A DNA stretch of 64,000 bases, from NCBI RefSeq assembly GCF_949628215.1, contig NW_027441294.1, positions 62,001 to 126,000 of the forward strand. The letters run 5' to 3'. Origin of the DNA: Phalacrocorax aristotelis. Lineage: Eukaryota; Chordata; Aves; Suliformes; Phalacrocoracidae. The notes under the pieces were generated by a model, which was given only the letters and a program-made list of their open reading frames with translations, searched no databases and was not told the DNA's origin. Below, piece after piece: positions 45,517 to 58,437 of this stretch. Position numbers and translations under genes: made by a program. Each line of letters opens with the position of its first letter. Within the stretch, counting starts at the first letter, position 1.

Positions 45517-46090
45517 TGTAACCAAAGTGATGAAATCAACCAGAGACGGTGTTCCATTACGGGAACATGGAGCGTACCAATCAGCGCATCTGTCTATCTG
45601 CATTTTAGTCCCTAGGCGATCGTTAATGTCAGCAGAACAACAGACAACATGCTTCTGTAAGAAAAGGATGACAAAACGCTGTTTCGCTTAGCGGACTGAG
45701 AAAACTAGCCAAGACTGCCAAGAGTAAGAGCCGAGAAGCTAAAAGGTAATTCCGGCAGGGGGAGATCGCGACCACCGACTCACAGACCACCACCGACCCA
45801 AGTAACACCACCTACTCAGAAGAGAACAACGGAAGAGGACAACCGAGCCTGCGCAGTGATTGACATACGGAACGAGCAAGTTTGTACCAATCAGCAGACA
45901 GGACAATAATGAATATGTATGAATACGTAAAACATTGATCTACAAATTGTACGGGAAAGGTGCGTGAGGTACACACGCCAGGAGGAGCGATCCCCCGTGC
46001 ATTCGGCGCCGCGAATAAAGAATGCCTGCTCTTTAATACTAAATTGGTGTTGAGGAGTCGTTTCCGATTTTAACGCGTTTTTCGGTAACA
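45517..46090 (+). repeat. 3' LTR, unit 4 (574 bp, mosaic)
   Basis: 3'-type at both ends, but from about 45611 to 45863 it carries 5'-type alleles (cctaggcgatcgtt, aatgtcagcag, ccacctactca, gtgattgac). This is a gene-conversion-like patch. Confidence 0.92.
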
Positions 46091-46423
46091 CAGGGAGTCA
46101 GATCAAGAGAGCCAGAGAACAACAAAACACCGACAGGCTACAGGACAGAGCAGGAGGAATAAAAAAAAAAACGGAGCCAGAGCCAGGCAGAGAGAGGCGG
46201 AGAAAGAAAAAGGAGCCACAGGCTACAGGACAGAGAGAGGGAGGACTGAAAAGACAGGGAGGCAAGGAGCCACTCAGAGCGAGATGGAGAAAGAAGGTGC
46301 GGTGGGGGGGGCCGCAAAAAAAAAAAGTAAATTTTGCAGCAGGTAAGGAAAGAGAGGGGGCCGGGGGAGAGACAGGGAGGGCCCAGGACGCACAAGAGAG
46401 GCAACGGGGCCCCAGTGGCCCAG
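46091..46423. repeat. Purine-rich satellite remnant, unit 5
   Basis: Short A-run (46161-46171) and short G-run. Confidence 0.8.
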
Positions 46424-46798
46424 GACTCACCGCGACTCTCGCTCTCAGCGCTGCTGGCACAATTTAGCCGTTCAGATGCTTCTTTCCCCTCCTCTCCTCC
46501 CTGCCTCTTCTGCAGCTCCAGACTCTAGGCCGTCCTCCACCTGAAGAGAATACGTGGGTGTCTTACAGCTCTTACCAGATGAGGCTTCCTAGGCACGTAG
46601 CCTAGCTCGCTCGTGCACTACACGCCCGTACCCAACTCCGGGTTACGCGTACAGACCCTACGGTGCACGTTGGTGGCCTGGCCCGCTGCGGGCTATGAAG
46701 GGGGATCCTTCCTCCCCCACCTGCATGGACAGGCTCTCTCTTGCCTGCGGCAGGAAGGCAGCTGGCAGCCAGAGCACCTTCAGTTTCTTCTTCTTTAC

Positions 46799-47501
46799 CT
46801 TTCGTTGGCGTCTCCAGCTTCAGCCGAGGCAGCTCCTGTCCGCAGCCGGGAAGGGTTTTGTCTATCCCTTTTCGGCCCTGCGCTGCGAGGACGGGCAGAG
46901 AGAAGCCACGCGAGCCTGAGACGGCCGCAGGCAACGGCATCCCCGGGGGAAGGACAGACAACCACGTCCTCAGCACGGTCTCTGGGAGAGGGAAAGAAGA
47001 AACAGCGACCGTCATTACCGTCGATCGACCCTGGCCAAAGCTTCTCCTTCCGCAGGGGCTTCTGGACACACCGCTCCCTCCCCACGCTACTGCTAAGGGC
47101 CCCTGCGCCAAGGGGGAATCCAGTGCGCTTGAGGGACGGCTTGCTGCCTTCACGACAGGGCCTGGGGGCGGCCTAAGGCTATGCAGCACGCTTATAGGGA
47201 GGTGCCGGAGCTGGGGGCAGGCGCACGGGGCAAGGGGGGCCAGGGGAGGCTGAGCGGGACCTCCGGTGGGCCGGGGACGCGGCCATCATCTGCGCCCTGG
47301 GCACAGGGAAAAGGTCATCGTCCTCCTCCTTTCCCTCTTCCCTTCTGTCAGCTCCCGGGGAACTCACCGCTTCTCGGGAAGCGGCCGCACCCGCAAGCCC
47401 CCAGTAATCAACACGAATCCAACCCCAAAAATACACCTCGCGTACCATACACGCCACAGCCGCCCGGCACCCGAGCGCCGGAAGACCACGCCTCCCGCCA
47501 T
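46799..47501 (-). other. Candidate minus-strand two-exon gene start, unit 5
   Basis: Exon 1 is 47501-47368, with Val for Ala in GGAVF. Possible exon 2 is shorter by 9 nt, so phase is kept. Confidence 0.22.
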
Positions 47502-47544
47502 GCCCGGCGAACCACGTGACAGGGCCGGCAGCCACTGCGCCAGG

Positions 47545-47618
47545 AATACAGCTCCCGGCATGCTCTGCGGCACAACCCGGCCGCCCGGCAGCCGCAAGGA
47601 CTACAGCTCCCGGCATGC
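47545..47618 (+). promoter_or_regulatory. Tandem ZNF143/THAP11-type sites, unit 5
   Basis: Sites at 47545-47563 and 47600-47618. Confidence 0.65.
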
Positions 47619-48607
47619 TCTGCGGCACAACCCGGCCGCCCGGCGGCCGGTTTGATGCGGAGCCACCCAGCATCCCTGCGAGCACAGCTGCAGGCGCAAC
47701 AGCAGTTACGCAGCCACAACTAGGCACTAAACAAAGGCTTTCCAACACTGGAGGTCTAGAACAGGTAGACATTAGCACAGAAGCACAAGGGGCTCCGTCA
47801 CCCTGCACAAATCTCCCCGTGCCTACACACGCACACGTTCAGAAGTTAGTTATCAGAAAACGCCCGACTCAGCCATTTGCCACAGTCACGAGACTCACGA
47901 CATGATAACACGACATGACACACGAGGTGGGCTCAGAGTTTTAAGGCAAGAAATACCTCCCACGCCCCCCACCCGAGATCTTTCAGGGTCCACACCTGCC
48001 ATCGCCCCGCACCAAACCTACCCGGCCAAAGGCTTTCAGGTGGCCCGAAACACTGTACACAGAAAATAACCAGGGACAGACCTGCATTGTTCGGAAGCGA
48101 ACGATGCCCGACCGGGGCTCCTCTGCGGGGCACGGAGCCCCCCGGCCCCGCCCGGAGACACACACCCGCCCCCCGCTGCCCGAACTCACCCACCAGCGCT
48201 CTCCGGCCCCCGGACACGGCCGCGCTGCTCTCTCAGGCGGCTGCCGCAGGCGAGGCTCGGGCACCGCCAGGCCTCCAGGCGTCCCGAGGGGCTGCCGGCC
48301 ACCGCAGGGGATGGCTGCCGGCGGCCGGACCGCCGCGGCGCTCCCCGCCCAGCTCCGAGCAGGCTCCGCCGGCCGCGGGCTTCCCACGCCGGGCCGCAGA
48401 GGGGCCCCCGGCACCGCACAGGGACGCCTCGCGACCCGGCCGCCACACGCACCGGCCCTTCGGCCGCCACACGCACCGCTCCCGCCCCCGCTCCGACGCG
48501 CCGCGCACGCGCCACCGGAAGCCCGAGCCCCGCGGGGCGGCCCTTAAAGGGCGGCCGGAAGGAACGGCCCCCACCGGCCCCGCCACCGCGCCCAGCCGGT
48601 GAGCGCC

Positions 48608-48624
48608 AGCGCCCCCTGCTGGCC
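48608..48624 (-). promoter_or_regulatory. CTCF-type site, unit 5
   Basis: Identical 17-bp match. Confidence 0.7.
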
Positions 48625-48905
48625 GGGCCGCGCTCAGCTCGCGAGGGCGCCGAGGGCCGGGCGGGGCGGGACGCGCCGGCTCGGGGCCAGCGCCTTCTCG
48701 GGGCGAGCGGGAAACCCCTGCGGGCCCCGGTCACGGCCGGGCAGAGCCGCGCGCCCTCCGAGAGCTGCTGAACGCGGCTGCCGCTCGTGACACATACCGA
48801 GCCGTCTGCGACGGGAGCGGGCAGAGGAGGAAGGGGCCGGCGGCCGCGGGGCCCTTGCCCCAGGCGGGGGGGGGGGGGCTGGGGCCCGGGGGGCCACCCC
48901 CCTAC

Positions 48906-48980
48906 TCACAGTTCCCTCACAGTTCCCTCACAGTTCCCTCACAGTTCCCTCACAGTTCCCTCACAGTTCCCTCACAGTTC
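48906..48980 (+). repeat. 11-bp VNTR, 6 full repeats, unit 5
   Basis: Same allele length as unit 1. Confidence 0.97.
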
Positions 48981-49069
48981 ATCCCATGGACGGAACCGGG
49001 ACCTACTGTGAGGCACTGGGAAAGAAGTGGGAGGAAGCCGGGACAGACCAATATAGCCCAGTATGGACT
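48981..49069. repeat. Inverted-minisatellite fragment and one 25-bp unit, unit 5
   Basis: Only one copy (49045-49069) of the 25-bp unit, defining its single-copy context. Confidence 0.85.
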
Positions 49070-50266
49070 GGAGGGAACTGCGAGGGAACCGCGAGAGAAC
49101 CCCACAGAACAAACCATGGGGCACGAGAAGGCAGAGAATTAAGAATTAGGGACAGGGAGCCAGAAAAAAAAAAGAAAAAAACCAAAGGGAGACAGAGAGC
49201 AAAAGGAATCGCAATGCGTACGGAGAGAAGAGAGAAACAATTCTAGCATAGGGTCACGCGGGAGCCAGGGACAGCAAGATGGAGAAAGGACAGAAGCTAC
49301 AGGCTACAGGGCAGAGAGGGAAGAATTAATGAATAGACACAGAGAGCTGGGCAGAAAGACATGGAGAAAGGCTAAAGATCACACGGCCTACAGGGAAGAG
49401 AGAAGAGAGGGAGGAATTTTAAAAACAGGGGCAAGAAGCCAGAGAGAGGGAGAGAGAAGCAACAATAAAATGGGGACAAGCCACAGGGCAGCGAGGAGGG
49501 AATCAATGAATAAGAACACGAGACCAAAGAGAACACAATGTAGAATGGAAAAAAGGAACAGCGGCCTACAGGGAAGGAGGAATTAAAGATCAGGGACTGG
49601 GAGGCAGACAGAGACACATGAAGAAACAAGTGAAAAAAAAGAAAAAAACAAACCAACAGCAATGGGCTACAAAGACAGAGAGGGAGGAAATGAGGAAATA
49701 AAACGTCGCAGCAAGGAGCTGGACAGAGAGAGATGAGGACAAACAAATAGCACGGGTCCACGTGACAGAGAACGTGGAATTAGAACACAGAGAGAGGGAG
49801 CCGGACAGAGAGAGAGGCCGAGAGAAACATCTAGACAGGCTACAGCGGGCAGAGGCAGGAATTAAAACCTAGGGACAGGGAGCTGGACAGAGAGAGATGG
49901 AGGTCACAGGGAACAGCGGTGGCTGCAGGAAGAACAGGAATTCATGAATAGGGCAAGGGAGCTGGACAGAGAAGAACTCAGAAAGGCAAGAACAGTAGCA
50001 GGGTACAGAGCAGAGAAGACAAATTAAAAAGCACGGGGGGAGCGTTGAGGCAGACAGAGAGAGATTAAGAAAAAAGTCACGGGCTACGTGGCAAAGCAGG
50101 AGGAATTCAGAAACGAGGATGGGAACCAAGGGAGAGTGTGCTGGTGAAGGATAACGGGCATTAAAAGTGAGGGACGGGGAGCTGGGAAAAGCGAGGCAGA
50201 GAAAAACAGAATCACAGAGAGAATCACACAAAGCCAAAAAAGAAGAAACTGAACAACAGGAACAGG
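49070..50266. repeat. Degenerate purine-rich satellite, unit 5
   Basis: 1,197 bp. Carries aaacgtcgcagc (aaacatcgcagc in units 1, 2 and 4), shared with units 3 and 6. Confidence 0.8.
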
Positions 50267-50844
50267 TGTAACCAAAGCGATGAAATCAACCAACCAGAGA
50301 CGGTGTTCCATTACGGGAACATGGAGCGTACCAATCAGCGCACCTGTCGATCTGCATTTTAGTGCCTAGGCGATCGTTAATGTCAGCAGAACAACAGACA
50401 ACATGCTTCTGTCAGAAAAGGATGACAAAACGCGGTTTCGCTTAGCGGACTGAGAAAACTAGCCAAGACTGCCAAGAGTAAGAGCCGAGAAGCTAAAAGG
50501 TAATTCCGGCAGGGGGAGATCGCGACCACCGACTCACAGACCACCACCGACCCAAGTAACACCACCTACTCAGAAGAGAACAACGGAAGAGGACAACCGA
50601 GCCTGCGCAGTGATTGACATACGGAACGAGCAAGTTTGTACCCATCGCTAGACAAGACAATAATGACTATGTATGAGTATGTAAAATTTTCATCTACAAA
50701 TTGTACAGGAAAGGTGCGTGAGGTACGCACGCCAGGAGGAGCGATCCCCCGTGCATCCGGCGCCGTGAATATAGAATGCCTGCTCTTTAATACTAAATTG
50801 GTGTTGAGGAGTCGTTTCCGATTTTAACGCGTTTTTCGGTAACA
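50267..50844 (+). repeat. 5' LTR, unit 5
   Basis: 578 bp, AATATA state. Confidence 0.92.
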
Positions 50845-51265
50845 GTTTTGGCACCCCAGGTGGGAACCTGCTTTTGAATCTCGACGGATCCGTGGGATCG
50901 TGGGACCTGCAGCCGGCCCCGAGGAATTCTCCGGGAGAGCTTCCGATCCCCGGGCCAGAGAATTCTGAGCAAGATCCCCTGGATTGAGGTAAACAAGGCA
51001 TTCTTTGAAGAAGAAACTTAGGTAGAATAATACGTGGGGTTAGTTTCCCACATAGGATAGGATAGCGGGTTTGAGTCCCACAGGCCTGCCCGTAAGGCGC
51101 GGCGAAAGCCACGCAGGGTCGGGGCCAAGAGGTGCCTCGGTTGGTAAGTCTCTGCTAGGCGAAAGCCTGTGGAGCGGGACCCGAGGGTAGGGGAGTCTTC
51201 AACAGGGGGTTGAAGTCTCCAGGGATATCTAGCAGGGGGCTACAGATCCCAGTGGCAGATTTCCA

Positions 51266-52196
51266 GTGAGACCTCTAACGGGGGTTGGAGTCCCTCTGAC
51301 TAGTAGTTGTGATAGTGCACTATCACAACTACTAGTCGACTGGGAGACGGGAGCATTACTGAGTAGGAAACCTATCCCACAGAGAACACCTTTGCGATGT
51401 ATTTTGAAGCACTGGAAAGACGTCGGGGGCGGTGACCCACTAACTCGGAAACCATTAATTGAAAATTGCAATCATTGGTGGCCAACGTATCAATTGGAAG
51501 GTGGGCACAAATGGCCAGAACACGAGACATTGCAATATCGTACCATCTTGCAATTAATGTTGTTTTGTAAAAAGGGAAGGCAAACGGGAAGAAGTGGCAT
51601 ATGTTGATTTGTTCTTTACACCGTGGAATCATCCCGAGCAGCAGAAACAGCGTGAGGTATGTCCACAAGATTCTACGGCAATGTTTCTGAAAAGAGGAAA
51701 ACGTGGTGAGAACTTGAAAGAGTGTTGCTCTACTTGTGATACTGGATACTTCGCTTGATGAAACTGACAAGAAAATAGTATGGAATACAGCCAGAAGGCA
51801 GGTGCAGGGAGCACATGCTAACGGGAATTTACAGAGAACAATGAATAAGAATTTTCCATCTACAAATCCCGAGTGGGACCCTAATCAGCCAGGACCCAGG
51901 GGAATGTTGACTAGATGTCAGAGAGAGATTTTATTTGGAGTAAGACAAGCAATGCCAAAAGCAATAAATTGGTCAAAATTTATGAAGTGAGACAAGAATT
52001 AAGTGAGTCCCCTTCAGCCTTTATGGAAAGACTGAAGGTGACCACCAGAAAATATACTCATTTGAACCCAGAAAAACCAGAAAAAGCAATTCAGCTGGTC
52101 TCTATATTCATAAGACAATCAGCCCCAGATGGGGGCGGGGGGAGAGAAAACAACCTTCAGAAACTAGAACAACCTGAATCCAGAGATCTGGGTTAA
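51266..52196 (+). pseudogene. gag remnant, unit 5
   Basis: Perfect 40-bp palindrome at 51298-51337. Confidence 0.8.
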
Positions 52197-52253
52197 ATGC
52201 TTGAAGTAGCTCGGCATGAAGGAGACCAGGGGAATCAACCCTAGCTGAACACC

Positions 52254-55253
52254 TGGTTACACTGAAGCTACGGAATGAAGAAATAGAATTTTTGGTAGAT
52301 ACGGGAGCCACTTATTTGGTATTGAATACACGTGAAGAGAAATTTGATCATAAATCAGTAGATGTTGCTAGCGCAACAGGGCAAAGAAAAATTAGCCCCT
52401 CTCAGAGCCATTAAAGTTTAAATTGGAGAAGCAATGGGCAACTCACCAGTTTCTGCATATGCCTGAATGTCCACTGCCTCTGTTATGACGAGATCTATTA
52501 GGTCAATTAGATGCTCAAGTAACTTTTAAAGATGGAGAGGTTAAATCACTAATACCAGAATCAAAAGCCACAGAGGCGAGAGCGTTTATGTTACAGGATT
52601 CCTCCAGGGAGGAACGGGTTCCCGAGGAAGTGGAAAACGTAGTAATTCCTTTGGTTTGAGCGAGCGGAGCTCCGGAGCGATCTAAGTGGGCAGAGCCGGT
52701 AAAAGTAACCTTAAAGCCTGGAGCCAAGCCCGTAAGACAAAAACAATACCCTATTAAGCGAGAGGCTCGAAAAGGATTACAGAAGTTAATTATAAAATTT
52801 TTCAGAATATGAGCTTTTAGTGGAATGTGAATCAGAATATAGTACTCCTGTGTCGCCAGTAAAGAAATCTAGAGGCAAAGAGTATTAGCTAGTTCACGAT
52901 TTAAGGGCTATAAATCAGGTGGTCCAAGATATACATCCGGTAGTAGCTAATCCATACACTTTACTGACCTCTTTTAAAGGAGGAGCATAAACGGTTTACT
53001 GTACTAGATTTGAAGGACGCCTTCTTTTGCATACCTCCAGGCATAAAAAGTCAAAGCCTATTTGCTTTGCAATGGGAAAGCCCCACCACAGAATGAAAGA
53101 CACAGCTACCATGGACCGTACTTCCACAAGGATTTAAAAATAGTCCTACGATACTTGAGACTCAGCTGGCAAAAAAAAATTAGAGATATAGAAAAAACAG
53201 AACCCAGGGAGAGGCATCTTGTTACAGAATGCGGATGACATTCTGATAGCGGCACAAAGTAAAGAAAAATGTTTTGAAATTTTTAAATTTTCTGGGCCAA
53301 GGAAGATGCGGAGTTTCCAGAAACAAAACCCAAATAGGAAAAGAAGCAGCCATTTATTTAGGATTTGAAATATCTCAAAGACAAAGACAATTAGAAAGTG
53401 AAAAGAAAGAAACTATTTGTCAAATTCCCGAACCTAGCAGCCCGAAGGAACTGAGAGCTTTTCTGAAAACAATGAAATAGCATCAGCTCTGGATTCTGAA
53501 CTATAGACTGTATGTAAAACCATTATTTGAGGCATTGAAAGACTCAAAAGGATAAATATTTAACCTGGACGCCCGGATGCCAAACGGCATTCAAAGAACT
53601 GAAAAGAGCCTCGATGATGGCCCCTGCATTAGGCCTACCTGATTTCGCTAAACCTTTTCAGTTGTTTGTCCACGAAAGACAACATTTAGCCCTTGGAGTG
53701 CTGACACAGCGACTGGGAACCTGGAAGAGACCTGTGGGCTACTTCTCCAAACAACCTGACCACGCGAGTAAAAGATGGCCTAGGTGTTTACGGGCAGTAG
53801 CAACAACAGCGCTGCCGATCCGGGAAGCCCCAAAGTTAACAATGGGACAGAAGATGACAGTATATGTCCCGCACATAGCGGTGACTGTTTTAGAACAAAA
53901 GGGGGGTCGTTGGCTATCCCTTAGCAGAATGTTGAAATATCAAGTTGTTCTGTTAGAACAAGACGATGTGGAATCGAAGACTACTGCTATACTGAATCCT
54001 GCTATGTTTTTAACAACAGAAAACCTTACGGACAATTTAGAACACGATCGCTTGCTAACTATTGAACAAGTCTATTCCAGCAGACCAGACCTGAGACACA
54101 AACCTCTGGGAAAATCCTGATCTGGAGTTGTTTACAGATGGAAGAAGCTCTGGGCGAGAAGAGAAGCGAATGGCCGGATATGCTGTCGTTATCGCCGCCG
54201 AGGGAACGGAGTCAGGGGTGCTGCCTGCAAACACCTCAGCACAGAAAGCAGCATTGGTAGCATTGAAGCGAGCTCTGCGAATGGCAGAAGGACAAAGGAT
54301 AAATATCTAGACTGATTCCAAACGTGCATTTGGTGTGATCCACGATCATGGAGCTATTGGGAAGGAGAAAGGACTGCCATCAGCCCAAGAATCATCAATA
54401 CAGCATAAAGAAGAAATTCTCCAACTTCCGGAAGACGTGCAGAAACCAAAAGAAGTGGCGGTAAAGCGTTGCAAAGCTCATCAATTTGGCCAGACGGCTG
54501 TAAACATAAGCAAACGACTGACCGATAAAGCTGCAAAGAGGACTGCAGAGCAAGGTATCCTTGCACTAGTACCAGTAAAACAGATCAGAATTCCAAAGTT
54601 GAAACCGAGATATAATAAATTGGATGAGCAATTAGCAGAACAATTGGAAGCATCACAAAACACAGAGAGATGGTAGGTAACACCAGAAAAACAAGTAATA
54701 ACAACAACCACCCCACAAGTTATGACAGAACTTGCAAAAGAAAACCATGAGCAAACACATTAGGGTGTAGGCGCTACGGTTTTGAGTTTAAAAACATCTG
54801 TAGCGTGTGTAGGCATGACAAGAATAGTTAAACCCATAGTAGCTAAGTGTCCAATCTGTCCTAGAAATAATCCCCTGAACCAAAGGAAACAACCTTTAGG
54901 AGTAACAAAACAAAAAATTCTCCCGGAAATTATTAGCAAATTAAGTTCTCTGAGTTACCCAGACAAAATAGATAGAGCAGTATTTGTCAGTGCTGATTGA
55001 CAAATTTTCTAGATGGCCAGCAGCTTTCTCGTGCTGCACCGACAAAGCTAGAGTAGTAGTTAAGACGTTGCTGAAGGAAATAATACCAAGATTTAGAGTG
55101 CCAACGGGAATGTCCTCTGATAGAGCACCACATTTTTTTGCAGAGGTACTTCAACAAATTAATAAAATTTTGGGTAGAAAATGGGACCTGCATACACCCT
55201 GGAGACCACAATCAAGTGAAAAATTTCAGAACATGAAGCAAACACTAAACTGA
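52254..55253 (+). pseudogene. pol remnant, unit 5
   Basis: Private cttttcagttg near 53655 (Gln for Glu in the connection domain). Ala at the RNase H catalytic position, as in unit 3. Confidence 0.85.
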
Positions 55254-55327
55254 CATAGTGGAATATTATTGATCTAGGATGGAAGTATTGAGAAAATTAT
55301 TATTTCAGAACTTCCAAACAGGGGAAA

Positions 55328-55901
55328 TGTAACCAAAGGGATGAAATCAACCAGAGACGGTGTTCCATTACGGGAACATGGAGCGTACCAATCAGCGCAC
55401 CTGTCTATCTGCATTTTAGTCCCTAGGCGATCGTTAATGTCAGCAGAACAACAGACAACATGCTTCTGTAAGAAAAGGATGACAAAACGCTGTTTCGCTT
55501 AGCGGACTGAGAAAACTAGCCAAGACTGCCAAGAGTAAGAGCCGAGAAGCTAAAAGGTAATTCCGGCAGGGGGAGATCGCGACCACCGACTCACAGACCA
55601 CCACCGACCCAAGTAACACCACCTACTCAGAAGAGAACAACGGAAGAGGACAACCGAGCCTGCGCAGTGATTGACATACGGAACGAGCAAGTTTGTACCA
55701 ATCAGCAGACAGGACAATAATGAATATGTATGAATACGTAAAACATTGATCTACAAATTGTACGGGAAAGGTGCGTGAGGTACACACGCCAGGAGGAGCG
55801 ATCCCCCGTGCATCCGGCGCCACGAATAAAGAATGCCTGCTCTTTAATACTAAATTGGTGTTGAGGAGTCGTTTCCGATTTTAACGCGTTTTTCGGTAAC
55901 A
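55328..55901 (+). repeat. 3' LTR, unit 5 (574 bp, mosaic)
   Basis: The 5'-type patch begins earlier than in unit 4 (gcgcacctg, about 55395) and ends at the same place. It has ggcgccacgaataaag at the poly(A) region. Confidence 0.92.
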
Positions 55902-56237
55902 CAGGGAGTCAGATCAAGAGAGCCAGAGAACAACAAAACACCGACAGGCTACAGGACAGAGCAGGAGGAATAAAAAAAAAAAAAACGGAGCCAGAGCCAG
56001 GCAGAGAGAGGCGGAGAAAGAAAAAGGAGCCACAGGCTACAGGACAGAGAGAGGGAGGACTGAAAAGACAGGGAGGCAGGGAGACACTCAGAGCGAGATG
56101 GAGAAAGAAGGTGCGGTGGGGGGGGCCGCAAAAAAAAAAAGTAAATTTTGCAGCAGGTAAGGAAAGAGAGGGGGCCGGGGGAGAGACAGGGAGGGCCCAG
56201 GACGCACAAGAGAGGCAACGGGGCCCCAGTGGCCCAG
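55902..56237. repeat. Purine-rich satellite remnant, unit 6
   Basis: Mosaic of alleles: gaaaagacaggg as in units 2, 3 and 5, but ggcagggagacactc as in units 1 and 4. Confidence 0.8.
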
Positions 56238-56612
56238 GACTCACCGCGACTCTCGCTCTCAGCGCTGCTGGCACAATTTAGCCGTTCAGATGCTTCTTTC
56301 CCCTCCTCTCCTCCCTGCCTCTTCTGCAGCTCCAGACTCTAGGCCGTCCTCCACCTGAAGAGAATACGTGGGTGTCTTACAGCTCTTACCAGATGAGGCT
56401 TCCTAGGCACGTAGCCTAGCTCGCTCGTGCACTACACGCCCGTACCCAACTCCGGGTTACGCGTACAGACCCTACGGTGCACGTTGGTGGCCTGGCCCGC
56501 TGCGGGCTATGAAGGGGGATCCTTCCTCCCCCACCTGCATGGACAGGCTCTCTCTTGCCTGCGGCAGGAAGGCAGCTGGCAGCCAGAGCACCTTCAGTTT
56601 CTTCTTCTTTAC

Positions 56613-57315
56613 CTTTCGTTGGCGTCTCCAGCTTCAGCCGAGGCAGCTCCTGTCCGCAGCCGGGAAGGGCTTTGTCTATCCCTTTTCGGCCCTGCGCTGC
56701 GAGGACGGGCAGAGAGAAGCCACGCGAGCCTGAGACGGCCGCAGGCAACGGCATCCCCGGGGGAAGGACAGACAACCACGTCCTCAGCACGGTCTCTGGG
56801 AGAGGGAAAGAAGAAACAGCGACCGTCATTACCGTCGATCGACCCTGGCCAAAGCCTCTCCTTCCGCAGGGGCTTCTGGACACACCGCTCCCTCCCCACG
56901 CTACTGCTAAGGGCCCCTGCGCCAAGGGGGAATCCAGTGCGCTTGAGGGACGGCTTGCTGCCTTCACGACAGGGCCTGGGGGCGGCCTAAGGCTATGCAG
57001 CACGCTTATAGGGAGGTGCCGGAGCTGGGGGCAGGCGCACGGGGCAAGGGGGGCCAGGGGAGGCTGAGCGGGACCTCCGGTGGGCCGGGGACGCGGCCAT
57101 CATCTGCGCCCTGGGCACAGGGAAAAGGTCATCGTCCTCCTCCTTTCCCTCTTCCCTTCTGTCAGCTCCCGGGGAACTCACCGCTTCTCGGGAAGCGGCC
57201 GCACCCGCAAGCCCCCAGTAATCAACACGAATCCAACCCCAAAAATACACCTCGCGTACCGTACGCGCCACGGCCGCCCGGCACCCGAGCGCCGGAAGAC
57301 CGCGCCTCCCGCCAT
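56613..57315 (-). other. Candidate minus-strand two-exon gene start, unit 6
   Basis: Exon 1 is 57315-57182, same residues as unit 1. Possible exon 2 carries the 9-nt deletion. Confidence 0.22.
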
Positions 57316-57358
57316 GCCCGGCGAACCACGTGACAGGGCCGGCAGCCACTGCGCCAGG

Positions 57359-57432
57359 AATACAGCTCCCGGCATGCTCTGCGGCACAACCCGGCCGCCC
57401 GGCAGCCGCAAGGACTACAGCTCCCGGCATGC
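57359..57432 (+). promoter_or_regulatory. Tandem ZNF143/THAP11-type sites, unit 6
   Basis: Sites at 57359-57377 and 57414-57432. Confidence 0.65.
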
Positions 57433-58420
57433 TCTGCGGCACAACCCGGCCGCCCGGCGGCCGGTTTGATGCGGAGCCACCCAGCATCCCTGCGAGCACA
57501 GCTGCAGGCGCAACAGCAGTTACGCAGCCACAACTAGGCACTAAACAAAGGCTTTCCAACACTGGAGGTCTAGAACAGGTAGACATTAGCACAGAAGCAC
57601 AAGGGGCTCCGTCACCCTGCACAAATCTCCCCGTGCCTACACACGCACACGTTCAGAAGTTAGTTATCAGAAAACGCCCGACTCAGCCATTTGCCACAGT
57701 CACGAGACTCACGACATGATAACACGACATGACACACGAGGTGGGCTCAGAGTTTTAAGGCAAGAAATACCTCCCACGCCCCCCACCCGAGATCTTTCAG
57801 GGTCCACACCTGCCATCGCCCCGCACCAAACCTACCCGGCCAAAGGCTTTCAGGTGGCCCGAAACACTGTACACAGAAAATAACCAGGGACAGACCTGCA
57901 TTGTTCGGAAGCGAACGATGCCCGACCGGGGCTCCTCTGCGGGGCACGGAGCCCCCCGGCCCCGCCCGGAGACACACACCCGCCCCCCGCTGCCCGAACT
58001 CACCCACCAGCGCTCTCCGGCCCCCGGACACGGCCGCGCTGCTCTCTCAGGCGGCTGCCGCAGGCGAGGCTCGGGCACCGCCAGGCCTCCAGGCGTCCCG
58101 AGGGGCTGCCGGCCACCGCAGGGGATGGCTGCCGGCGGCCGGACCGCCGCGGCGCTCCCCGCCCAGCTCCGAGCAGGCTCCGCCGGCCGCGGGCTTCCCA
58201 CGCCGGGCCGCAGAGGGGCCCCGGCACCGCACAGGGACGCCTCGCGACCCGGCCGCCACACGCACCGGCCCTTCGGCCTCCACACGCACCGCTCCCGCCC
58301 CCGCTCCGACGCGCCGCGCACGCGCCACCGGAAGCCCGAGCCCCGCGGGGCGGCCCTTAAAGGGCGGCCGGAAGGAACGGCCCCCACCGGCCCCGCCACC
58401 GCGCCCAGCCGGTGAGCGCC

Positions 58421-58437
58421 AGCGCCCCCTGCTGGCC
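58421..58437 (-). promoter_or_regulatory. CTCF-type site, unit 6
   Basis: Identical 17-bp match. Confidence 0.7.

Larger units (their letters stand above)
35762..46090 (+). repeat. Macrosatellite unit 4 (10,329 bp)
   Basis: About 430 bp longer than its neighbours, which the expanded VNTR explains. Confidence 0.97.
40456..46090 (+). mobile_element. Defective gammaretrovirus-like provirus, unit 4
   Basis: CAGG duplication at 40452-40455 and 46091-46094. The 3' LTR is 11 bp longer than in units 1-3. Confidence 0.88.
46424..48905. promoter_or_regulatory. GC-rich promoter core, unit 5
   Basis: Lacks 9 bp (one gacggcgag repeat) near 46890. Has one extra C near 48408 (ggggcccccgg). Shares ccatacacgccacagcc with unit 3. 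Confidence 0.75.
46091..55901 (+). repeat. Macrosatellite unit 5 (9,811 bp)
   Basis: The shortest complete unit: 6-repeat VNTR, a single 25-bp repeat and a 9-bp deletion in the core. Confidence 0.97.
50267..55901 (+). mobile_element. Defective gammaretrovirus-like provirus, unit 5
   Basis: CAGG duplication at 50263-50266 and 55902-55905. Confidence 0.88.
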
